A stretch of DNA of 64,000 nucleotides, from positions 62,001-126,000 of the forward strand of contig JAOVVO010000120.1 in assembly GCA_028564675.1 (NCBI GenBank), given 5' to 3'. The notes beneath the pieces are model-generated. The model had not been told where the DNA came from and made no database searches. It worked only from the letters and a program-made list of their open reading frames with translations. The DNA comes from Onchocerca lupi. Lineage: Eukaryota > Nematoda > Chromadorea > Rhabditida > Onchocercidae. The position numbers and the translations under genes were made by a program. Of the stretch, positions 12,501 to 22,256 are shown piece by piece. Numbering within the stretch: position 1 is the stretch's first letter; each line of letters starts with the position of its first letter.

Positions 12501-15198
12501 ATTAATTTAGGAAATGAATTACTTCAGGAATAAAAAGTCTACTTATTCTTGAATTCAATTAGCCAACATGTTTTACTGGATAATCTATAAGAAAAAACCT
12601 TTTCATGAATCTCAAAATATGAATGAATAACTATCATTCATGACAGATGATTTAAATACAAGTCACATCGAAGTTACTGAATTGTTGATAGCAATAAGTG
12701 ATTGAAAAAAATACAGAAACAAAATGTTAACTTACCAACCACAACTTTGATGCCTTCGAAAGTGGTTGTGAATGTGGATCCTCATACATCCAACCCTTAT
12801 AGAGCAAAAAACATTTGAGACTTAAACGGATGAATTGAATTATCATGAACCATACGAAAATACCATACAGCATTGATGAGAGTGCTTGCGAAAACATTCC
12901 ATTTCTGCAAAAACTGAGTAATGATGACAAGTTTTAGAAAAAAAATATTCTCCAAAAAATACGGAGAAAAATAATTTAAGTAGTCATGCAGTCATACTAA
13001 AATTAATTATTTTAAATTTCCGTGCATCTAAATTAACTGAATTAAGTCTGAAAAAGCCGTAGAAAATGAGATTAACAGCATATTGTTTATGAAAAATAAA
13101 AAGGACATTTTAATTCAGTACTTAGTAGAAAACGTTCTTGTACGCAATGCAATTAAGTAAATTTCCAAATAGAATTTTACTGAAATTCAAATAGAAACAA
13201 ATAGTAAAGTAGCGTAGCTGTAATTTCTAAGGATGGAAAAGAAGTTATAAAAAAGTTACCCAAAAAATAAGCTGAAGATATTATGCTGCAATAAATACAC
13301 CACACCAAATGAAAGGTCATAATGAAAAGCTGATAAAAGGTTGATTGCAAATATAATTATGCACATTGTATATGCATTTGCTGGGAAGATACCATTATAA
13401 AAGTTATTCTGCAATGAATGATTTTAATTCATGTTTTTTAATTTGACAAACTGGAATGAAGCAAAGTTAATGAAAATATCTTTTAGAAATGAATTATGGC
13501 TAGAATATCAAATGCTGACTGAAAAAGAAAGAGATGTGACATTTACACGCTCTCATAATTTTGAATTTTTTTAAATCACCTGTTGAGTATAATAAAAGAT
13601 TATTAAAAAGAGACAGAAAGCGTAGTAAAAAAGAATGGGTAATATTTTGTTTATGAAAATATATAAATAAAAATGTAAATGTAAAAATATTATCACACAA
13701 TGTTTCAAGTTCTCCACCGATTGATTTGGAATTCTGATACAATGTTGCATTTGAATAAGTACGTATTGCAATATAGATATACCTACTTTTTCTTACGTCA
13801 GCGTAAGGATAAACATGTTTCCCGCCTAAATGCTTCGACTGAGAGATAAACAAAGCAAGATCAACCAATCATAAAACGACATGATGGAGATCAGGGAAGG
13901 AGAAGGAGCCTCGAAAGGATTAAAAAAGTCGGATTTGGAGCAGAATAAATTCAAATTCGACAACAATTCGAATTCAACAGACAGTTCAGTTCGGAGTTTT
14001 CACACCGACATAGCGATAGTTTTACAACGACACAGAACGACGCAGAAATAGCAGCAAATCGACAGTAAAGGAGTTCTATTTTTTTCTATGGGTAAAAAAG
14101 GAAAGAATAATCAAATGAGCAATTTGCTTGAATATTCTCAAATAATTTCGAGGAAAATTCGGGTGCAATCGACCTGCTTTAATTCATCCAGATAATACCT
14201 TGTAGAAGTCTTGCAGAAGACCAGACATAGGTCATTGTACTTGCAAAGCGGAAGAAATACGACGATTAAGAAAACAATGAATGGCTCAAATGCGAGCAGG
14301 GCGATGTGCAGCCAGACTTAAAGATGTACGGTTGCAAACACGGCTAAGAGGGGTTGAAAACGTCAACGAGAAAGACAGATCGACTTCAAATACGACTCCA
14401 TGCCCAGTAACCACGCGATTACAATCGCCTTGCATTCCGGTAATTAAAGTTTGAGCCCGCATGTTCCCATCGGCACTATGACTGAAGTGTGTTTTTATTG
14501 CAAGGCTTTGAAATTTAATGGAGAAACGAAAAGAATGTGTTGCGCCGCCTAAAAAATTGAACTTCCTCAACCTGGAGAACCGTCACAGCCATTAGAAAAT
14601 TTGTTTGCCGAATATACCGCAGAATCAAAGCATTTCTTATCTAAAACCAGAAAATACAATTCGTATTTCCAAATGAAGTCGTTCGGCACAGAAATCATAA
14701 CAACTCAATTCATGCCAACTTTCAAAGTGAAAGGGCAAATTTATCATAAACCAGCTCCCTGCTTCTATTGCTAGATGGTCATGCGGAGCGTTCAGCTAGT
14801 AGTCATATAAAAATATAACTTACAAAACTTTTTTCTTCGATTTGACAAATAAATCAGGAATATAGCGCTATATAAGTAGCTGCTTCTTAAATAAAAATAT
14901 ATCTGGAGAAAGGGTGGAAACACGAATTTCATTTTTTTTTTCATACGTGTTAATTCTTTCAGTATGTTACACCACTGTGATTTCTCATAAATAAAACTTT
15001 CAAATTTCATTGAAATTTAAAAGAAATAAAATCTTCCAACTCATAAAATTAACATACTTTGAAACGTGCAACACGTTTTTTGTAAGCCCGAAAGAATGAA
15101 TGTAAAATTTCATTAAGCAATTTTTGATCATATGATACAGATATACCATCATGTGTTAACGAAACGGATAATGCCGCAACACCGTGTGCTTCTGCCAT
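6520..15198 (-). CDS. CPT1: carnitine O-palmitoyltransferase 1 (mitochondrial outer membrane)
   Basis: Fifteen minus-strand exons join in phase: 15198-15058, 13408-13260, 12904-12736, 12488-12387, 12212-12013, 11922-11799, 11599-11421, 10917-10686, 10471-10338, 9129-8976, 8594-8436, 8096-7962, 7518-7415, 7072-6799, 6588-6520. They give 774 aa; human CPT1A is 773. The start MAEAHGVAALSVSL keeps Glu3 and His5, which are needed for malonyl-CoA inhibition in mammals. Two membrane segments follow (AYTMCIIIFAINLLSAF and MLYGIFVWFMIIQFIRLSL). The catalytic domain has the active His475 in GINAEHSW, the GRTETVRSC motif, LLSTSQTP in the carnitine site, and GGGFGPVADNGYGISY near the C-terminus. The enzyme transfers long-chain acyl groups from CoA to carnitine, the rate-limiting step of mitochondrial fatty-acid import. 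Intron 1 (1.65 kb) carries a Helitron remnant. Exon 13 has a CAG-repeat (NAGNAG) acceptor. Confidence 0.97.
13741..14799 (+). mobile_element. decayed Helitron in CPT1 intron 1
   Basis: The plus strand between about 14250 and 14790 shows broken pieces of a Helitron replication-protein N-terminal region in shifting frames. Visible pieces are MPSNHAITIALHSGN, TMTEVCFYCKALKFNGETKR, ESKHFLSKTRKYNSYFQMKS and IITTQFMPTFKVKGQIYH, interrupted by stops and frame changes. The proposed 3' end is AGCGTTCAGCTAG at 14787-14799, followed by T, as expected for a CTRR end inserted before T. The 5' side carries ATATAGATATACCTACTTTTT (13770-13791) followed by a CTTACG/CGTAAG hairpin (13792-13807). It is antisense to CPT1, has no helicase domain left, and must be inactive. 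The 5' boundary is inferred from similarity to the element at 25136. Confidence 0.75.
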
Positions 15199-18100
15199 TG
15201 CTTCTTTTTCTTCAACAAACGACACAACAAATTATGAGTGATTCCGTAATATATTAATTTCTTATCTTATTAAATTCCCTTCTTGTAAAATTTATCGTTA
15301 TCAGGATTTGAAGTACCTTGAAATAATGACATAAATTTTCTTTGAACAAAATCCCCATGAAAATTAGTGTAATAATTATTAAAACAAATTCAGAAAAAAA
15401 CAAATCAAACTTGAACAAAAATTAATCAAATTAATTTAGAAAACAAATCTTTTTTCGGTTGATTCATAAATTTATCAGAATCAAAACAAAAATTCAAAAT
15501 CAATTCTATGATACTACAAGTAGATACTGTAAATACTTATCAGAACAAAAAGTTCTACTTTATAAATTTGAATATAGAAAGAACATGCATACCAAAAACC
15601 AAAAAAAGAAGAAAAAATCCAAACTATCTAAATTAAAAATATGGTAATAAATAAGAATAATGAATGATAAGATATCTGATATTAAAGAAAATTATGGCAG
15701 TCTCTACTTGTAAACCGAAATCTTGTTGTGAACCACTAGTAGCTATCACTTAATAAAATGGAAAAGAGTTCTTAATCGAGTAATTTTTGAAAGGGGACAA
15801 AGTGCGAAGTCCAAAAAGCACAAGACATATGAAGTGTACTTCTCATAACAACATACTATGATCCACTACATCACTAACCAGATCGCTGTAACGGGAAAAA
15901 AAGAAAGAAAAGTGGATCGAAACTTTCTCTTCTGCTCAATCATCTTTTTTTTTACGAGTATTAATATATGTTCACATATATTTTATGGATTTTGACCAGT
16001 TTTAATAAATAAAGTATTTTTTTATTTGGCTAGAGAGTCATCAATGGTACATATGAAAACTTAGACGAAAAAGTAAAATGAAAATAAACTCAAACGTACA
16101 ATAAGAAATGTAATCTATTCAAGATGGATTTCCTGTCATTTATAGTTTTCCATCGAACTTTTCCTGTTGCCATTTTTTCCTCTGTTAAGGCTAAAATCTT
16201 ATTCGTCACTCTGAATACAAACAAATAAGAAACCTAATGCTCTGAAATATGTGCCATAAGATGATATATGATATCAATTTAAAATTTCCAACTATATTGT
16301 TATTTACTGAACAATATTTGTCCAACATCAGCGGAATTTCTTTTCAACATCGAGAATATTCAAGACCAAACACGTATTAACATGATGATTTCGATTGATG
16401 TTAACCGAACATTGTAAACATAAGCTGATTATTTTAAGCTTATTATCATTTTATGCTCACCTGTTCTAAATCTTTTTTTTCTAGCTATAAAATCCACTAA
16501 TTTTTTTTTTTAAACTATTTTGGAATTATCAATCGTTAGGCAGCATGCGATGGTCCACATCAACTTGAACTTAGCCAGTAACAGATGCCGCGCTGTATGT
16601 TCTTGGTCTGATGTTTATACGAACTTGACTATTTTTATATTTGCTCAATATCTGTTTTTTTTTTCTAGATAGAGTATTTGCTAAATAGTTTTCCGTACTG
16701 CAGTGTTATCAAGAATGACGAATACATAATAAAAAATCTCTAAATAAAAGGTATTTTCGAAAGAAATACTATTTTTTATGCCCAAAAAACTGCTCATTTC
16801 TATCAGAAACAAAAAACAAAAGATTTAAAAAAATAACCAAATAATCGAAATAATTTGATATGATACCAGCAGATCATGTCTATAACAATGCAGCAGAATC
16901 AACACTTTAACAAATTCAGCTCACATCCTCATTCCATTTAAGCACCAATTATCTGCAAATAAGAAAATTTCTACAGTAAACTACAAATATTTATTGTAAA
17001 CTGGTACGCAGTTAAAAATTTTCGTAATAGATTTAACTTGATTTGAACAGTATAACTCAAATACTCACATCTTCATAGTGAATATAGAAATATTAAAATC
17101 AGTCGAAACAACTAAAAAATGATACGCATATTTCTTTCGTTTAATAAAATAAAATTTTTACCGATTCTTTAACGGAAGTTTCGAATCCCAATTTAATACT
17201 GCTCTACCATATAACATCCGGCCCACACCTTCTATTTTAGCCATCTTTTCGAAAATATTTTAACCATCTCTGCCGAAAATAATTCTGAACCTCGCGAAAA
17301 GAAACCTCTTTTCTGACTGCTGAAAAAAAAGCTACTGATTCCAAATTAATGTCCTACATTTTAATGCACAAGTAGATAACACCAAGTTCTCTTCTAGGAT
17401 CTTGGAATTTAACTTCTCTTACCTGTGATTCTTCCACTTATATCATTTTCAAAGAAAAAATTTGAGGATATATTTTCCTTCATTTATAAACTACTGGAGT
17501 GATTCAAGTGTAAATTTATGGTACTGAATTGTATTCTTTATATTATTATAATGTATTATCAATAAAAGTAAAACAGAAAAGAAAGTATTATGTAGAAAAT
17601 CATTTAAAGTAAAATATTAGAATTATGATCGAAAAATCACTTCCAGATAAAGGCGAACAGAGGTAGGAATATGAGTTGAGAACTCCTTTATCTTTTGAGA
17701 AATAAAACTGATTCAAGTTAATGGATACCCTAAATTTCTTTAACATTTAATGTGTGGGCTAGATGATATACTTATTCTTCAGTGTTAATTTTTGGAAATG
17801 AGTAGAGACGTTTCGTTACCTTTTCCTTTTATACTCAGAAACGTTCGACAATGTAACATCAGCATCGATTTCACGTAGTCAAACTTGAGTTCATTTAATA
17901 TTTTCACTCTATATTTTCAAGTAATTTTTGCACTGTTTCAATCTATGTACACAAACCAATAGAGAGTAAGGTCTAAAATCGAAACGTTTTTGGATATAAA
18001 AACAAAAGCTATCATATATCAGAATCCTGCACTAGAAAAAATTTAGTCAGAACGCTGCGCTTGCCAGCATACAATCGTATTTCAAGAAGGAGGTATTGAA

Positions 18101-18715
18101 ATAATTTTAAAAAATAGGAATAAAAATATAGTACAATAATGATGCAATGAAATGCATTATTCTTAATTACTACTACTAATTATTATCATTAATTATTGTT
18201 ATTAATCATTATTAATTATTATTATTATTACTATTATTATTGCTACTATTATTATTATTGACGAGATTATTATTAATAAATTATTAAGTACAATAAAAAT
18301 GGCAAGACAAATCTTTGAAAATTTCCAAATTCTCAGCAAACTTATTTCAATTCTTAGTTCAATGCTTGAAATGAAAATCTTTGACAAACGAAAAGTTAGG
18401 TATTACTTATACAAGTACAGAAGAAATTTAGAAATTACAATCAAAATCTTCAGCAAAAATTATAAACACTTGAAAACATCGTAGAATTATTTGATACTGA
18501 AAAATGAATAACACATTCTTTTTACACATTCCTAGACAAAAATCAAAAAATGAAGAATCCGTAGCAAGAATGTTTCAGATCGGCTGAAAGTATTTTTGAA
18601 AACCGATAAATGGTTTAAATTATGGAAATTATTATTCAATGCGGAGTTTCATGATTTTTTCATAAAAGACCCGAATTCAAATCACTAGAAGCAAATAAAT
18701 ATATGAACAAAAGGA
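15199..18715. other. intergenic region upstream of CPT1
   Basis: About 3.5 kb of AT-rich sequence with no recognisable exon. Open frames here are short and of extreme AT-driven composition (for example Lys- and Asn-rich at 15459-15647). It should contain the CPT1 promoter, but I cannot point to defined elements. An ATT/ATA microsatellite sits at about 18171-18290. Confidence 0.5.
18171..18290. repeat. ATT/TTA trinucleotide microsatellite
   Basis: The sequence is almost entirely ATT/TTA triplets (TACTACTACTAATTATTATC and following), slightly interrupted. Read on the opposite strand it gives an Ile-rich spurious frame. Similar but shorter AAT tracts occur near 8875-8940 and 24300-24385. Confidence 0.85.
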
Positions 18716-19342
18716 ATATTTCGATAAAATTAATTGAAAATTATCGCTTGTTCGTCTTCTTTCTTCTTTCTTTCATAAAAATATAATTTGCGTAATTAAT
18801 TTTCATACTTTTCTTCAATTATATTCTAAAAATTTCTTTTTCACTTATTGAAATTAAAAAAGAAAAAGAAAAAATCATCTAAATTTCATTCACTGTTCTT
18901 GCTAATTTAATCACTGATAAAACTTTATTTTGCCCATATCTTTTATCGACATACAAGACATTGCTCAAATCGACTATCACATCCCTTGCAACGAATAAAT
19001 ACCTGTATGTGTTATTTATCTTAATAAACGGCCACAAATACTTTACATGCCATGTTCACATTTTATTTGTTACGAAGGATGTAGTAGTTAATTTGAGCAA
19101 TGTCCTATATGTCGACAAAAGATATGTGGCAAAATAACAGTTTACCAAACATTAAATTAGCAAGAACAGCAAATGAAACTTAAACAATTTCTTCTTCTTT
19201 TTTTTTCTATTTCAGTAAACGAAGAAATTTTTCAATGTAATTGAAGAAAAGCACGAAAATTAATCACACAAATTGTATTTTTATGAAGGAAAAAAAGAGA
19301 AAAACGAACAAACGATAATTTTCGATTAATTTTGTCGAAATG
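18716..19342. repeat. foldback element: long imperfect inverted repeat
   Basis: The left arm runs from about 18716 to 19010 and the right arm from about 19057 to 19342, as diverged reverse complements with a loop of about 50 bases. Matches include the outer TTTCGATAAAATTAATTG against CGATTAATTTTGTCGAAA, the middle TTGCTAATTTAATC against AAATTAGCAAGAAC, and the inner GACATTGCTCAAAT against ATTTGAGCAATGTC. No coding sequence or transposase remnant is visible. It looks like an old foldback/MITE-type insertion or an inverted duplication just downstream of R3HDM4. Confidence 0.85.
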
Positions 19343-19493
19343 TTTTTTTTGTAAGTTATTTTTGAAACAAATAATTCCAATTCATCCCGGAAGTAAGGAA
19401 GAAGATGAAGAAAAGAAGCAAACAAATTGGTTTTCTTACCAAACTTATTCACTATTTCAAAAAACCAAATTCATTATTCATTATCAGCCTAAA

Positions 19494-21798
19494 TCATGAG
19501 CGGTTTTTTGTAGCATTATTAACTCCATGCATTCGTTTCAAATAATCAACCAGAGTTTCCGAAGGTGGTCGGAATGAGCAATATTTATTGCGGACTTTGA
19601 CAAGCTTCTCATCACCTCTTCCAATAACTACACCTTAAAATTGCACTTTAGACCAGTCGAAATTTAAATTTTGGAACTGAGAGACAATCAAATAATGATA
19701 TGAAAAAACTTTGAAAAGAGAAAAGAGACATGTAAATTAACAGCAAGTTCTTCAGAATGTTCTAAGTTAGAATATAATTACTTTAGCATTTTAATTCCCA
19801 CCGGAAATTCTATCAAGAAAATTACTTTTCGAGATTAGAGAAAGATATTGCGACAGCGCATGTATAACAAGACGTTGCAATCGTGGTAAGACAGATGATG
19901 ACCATTCTGATATTGGTAATACATTTTCATGAAAGAATTTTCTCATTTCTTTTTCATTTACAGCCATAAATTCCTGCAAGGTTTATATGAAATTAAAGTA
20001 AAGGATCTGAAATCAGGTAAAATATCCGGTAATATAAACAAGAAATATAATTTGAATACATCTCATTAAGTTTGAAGCAAATTACACAAATGGAAACATG
20101 TGTACCAGCGGCAATGTTTTGTGCTTTAATACCATTCTGAATCGTCGATTCAAACGCGAAAACGAAACCTCCGCTGAATGATGTGGATGGCCTGAATTTT
20201 CACACTGATAAAGGAATTTCTATAGCCAATAGTTTCTTGGTGTTTCTCTCTTATAACTTCTGGATTTGCAATAATGCTACTCAAGCAATCGAGACATGCA
20301 GAACATAGCAAAGGCATTCTTATGACCGTCTTTCCAATGATTTACATTTTGGAAACAAAATTCAAGCATCGAAACAAACCGTTACAGGCCTGACAGTCAA
20401 GAATATCAACTCCTTCGGGAGAAGAGTCATCACAGTGGGAGCAGTTCTGATGCACTTCCTCTGTTCTAATACTTTCCAAGAATTCTCGTTGCTCCTCTTC
20501 ATTCTTTTCAATAAAAGTGTTCCAAACCTGCATAGTTCTTCTCGTTGTGTCAATTCATGGAATATTGTGCTAAAGATTAAACAAATCAAACTGTTCAAGA
20601 ACTCGAAATTTCACCTGCATATTCCCTTCTTCGACGAATAGTTTTGAGAGAGCAGTTACCGTTGACTGTAGGATATCAGAATAATCTTCGCAGATATCTT
20701 CCGCATCTACTGTCGAATATAAAAGTCGTGCTGTAAGAAAAAACATAACTTAAAAATGAAATCGGTAGATATAATTCTGAAATATAAGGAAAGGAAATTT
20801 AATGATTGGTAATTCTTATCATTCAATTTCAATTCTTCAAAAAAGTTGTGCAGCCATGCTTTGGAACAGTCTATGGAAGTTATTTGTTTGTTTAACTCTA
20901 GTGTGTCAGATATCCTTGCAAATCAGTTACTCTTCGTTATGCTACAAACAGCGCAATTAACAACTATGATTTGTTCACAATATAAAGATATGAAGTTTAA
21001 TTTTACTCATTAATGATTAAATAAAGCGATGAAAGCAAACAAACATTTTCATGATACTTATTAGCAAAAAAAGGCCCAAAGTATAATTAACAAGAACAAA
21101 CCATTCTCATATCTTCGCTGTTTTCGTGTGCCCATTCGTCCTTTATTTATCATCTTTAAATCACCTTTCATATCATTCAACCATTGTGCCTTCGTAACAT
21201 TGCGTCCATCCTAAAAAAAGAAAAAAAAAACTTTTTTTATCATCATTTTCCGTAAGTCGAATCTTTCTACAAAGATATGGTAGAATTCAATTCTGTCGGA
21301 ATTAAGGATTCTAAAAACTAATCAACAGAATATTTTCACAATTTTAAACACAGCTGAACAGAGAAACTTATTTTTTGTCTTCTTCGGTGTGGCATGGAGC
21401 TCGTAGCGGCAGTTACACTGATATCATTTTCGAAGTGAGTTTCTTCTTCACTTTCATCATCAAGTAAGTAACTGAAACGTTAATTTCCTCAATAAGTACT
21501 AATAAAATTTACTTATTTATTTTTCCTCTTTTTCTTCGAACTGTAATAAAAATACAGGAAAATCCCGTATTTTCTTATACTTAGCGGAAGATACTATTGC
21601 AAAATGGCCTCTCCTGATCTAATCAAAACTCATCTTCTTGTAATCTCTAAATATTATAATAAAAAAAAAAAAAAAAGAAAAAAAACCAGTATGAATGACT
21701 CTTTATGAGTGTTTGGTAAAGAAAAAGAAATGAGCTTACTCATCCAACGTAATAGAGCTAGTCATCAGCAAATGTGAATTTCGTCGGAGAACTCCCAT
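19494..21798 (-). CDS. R3HDM4: R3H-domain protein, R3HDM4 homologue
   Basis: Eight minus-strand exons join in phase: 21798-21740, 21471-21372, 21210-21102, 20730-20615, 20527-20380, 20191-20106, 19973-19826, 19633-19494, giving 301 aa (human R3HDM4 is 268). Matching blocks are MPHRRRQK (human SRRKQ), MQVWNTFIEKNEEEQREFL (human VEVWNDFMNRSGEEQERVL), FSRLNRRFRMVLKH (human FQRISRRLRAVLKR), and the C-terminal R3H region LQRLVIHALSQYLSLISKS, whose R-x3-H is intact. A CxxC pair (NCSHC, DCQAC) lies at the end of exon 5. R3H domains generally bind single-stranded nucleic acids; the function of R3HDM4 itself is poorly known. The exon 2 donor reads ATAAGT rather than GTAAGT. The start MGVLRRN was chosen because no upstream exon joins in phase. 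Confidence 0.88.
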
Positions 21799-22153
21799 GT
21801 TGTGATAAAAATAGCTTTATGTGAAGTTACAGCTAAAAATTGGTGCTTGTGATTAGCGTTAATGTCCAAAAATAATTAGAAAAAACGATAAAAGCAAGTA
21901 AGTGTATGAAATCCCACGAAAAATAATAAAAGCAAATACATATGTAAATTATCCAAACATGCGAATTATAAAAGCAAAACAACTTTAATTGATTTTTGTT
22001 TTGAATAACCAAAAGAAACACAAATTCTACGCGGTAAAAATTTGTCGATACAAAATGCATACACTTTGCATGGGGAAAGAATACGATTATATAAAAGCAT
22101 ATTAACTATAAATTTTAAGTTAAAGAGCAATTCTAAGATTATAATGAGACTAC

Positions 22154-22256
22154 CATAATATTGATAATATTCATGTGGAAGCACACGCTGAATCATAGCT
22201 TTGCGTGATGCATCATAGCGTAACATTTCAGGCTGAGAAATATCAAGAAATCGCAT
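22154..22256 (-). CDS. possible first coding exon of an unassigned gene
   Basis: A clean acceptor (TTTTTCTTTAG, ending at 22261) is followed by GGAA and then ATG at 22256. The frame MRFLDISQPEMLRYDASRK... stays open for 34 codons to a donor ATG|GTAGTC after 22154. The composition is non-repetitive and protein-like (QRVLPHEYYQYY), unlike the AT-driven frames nearby. It leaves phase 1, while the R3HDM4 exon at 21798 would need phase 2 from an acceptor at AAAG, so the two do not join directly. It may be a 5' exon of R3HDM4 through an unseen small exon, part of another gene, or chance. I do not recognise the sequence. Confidence 0.35.

Noticed and set aside
13500..13868. 122-codon minus-strand frame in CPT1 intron 1
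   Set aside because: No similarity to CPT1 or any known protein. CPT1 exon 2 lies at 13408-13260 and joins exon 1 in phase without it, and part of the frame overlaps the Helitron 5' motif.
14286..14570. 94-codon minus-strand frame inside CPT1 intron 1
   Set aside because: It is the antisense of the Helitron remnant. The plus strand carries the recognisable protein fragments.
17180..17215. TTTCGAATCCC resembling a tRNA T-loop box
   Set aside because: No matching A box or cloverleaf pairing could be drawn around it.
20282..20340. Cys-rich peptide MPLLCSACLDCLSSIIANP as an exon of R3HDM4
   Set aside because: It has no acceptor in the required phase. Joining 20380 directly to 20191 keeps the frame and the family match, so this is intron.
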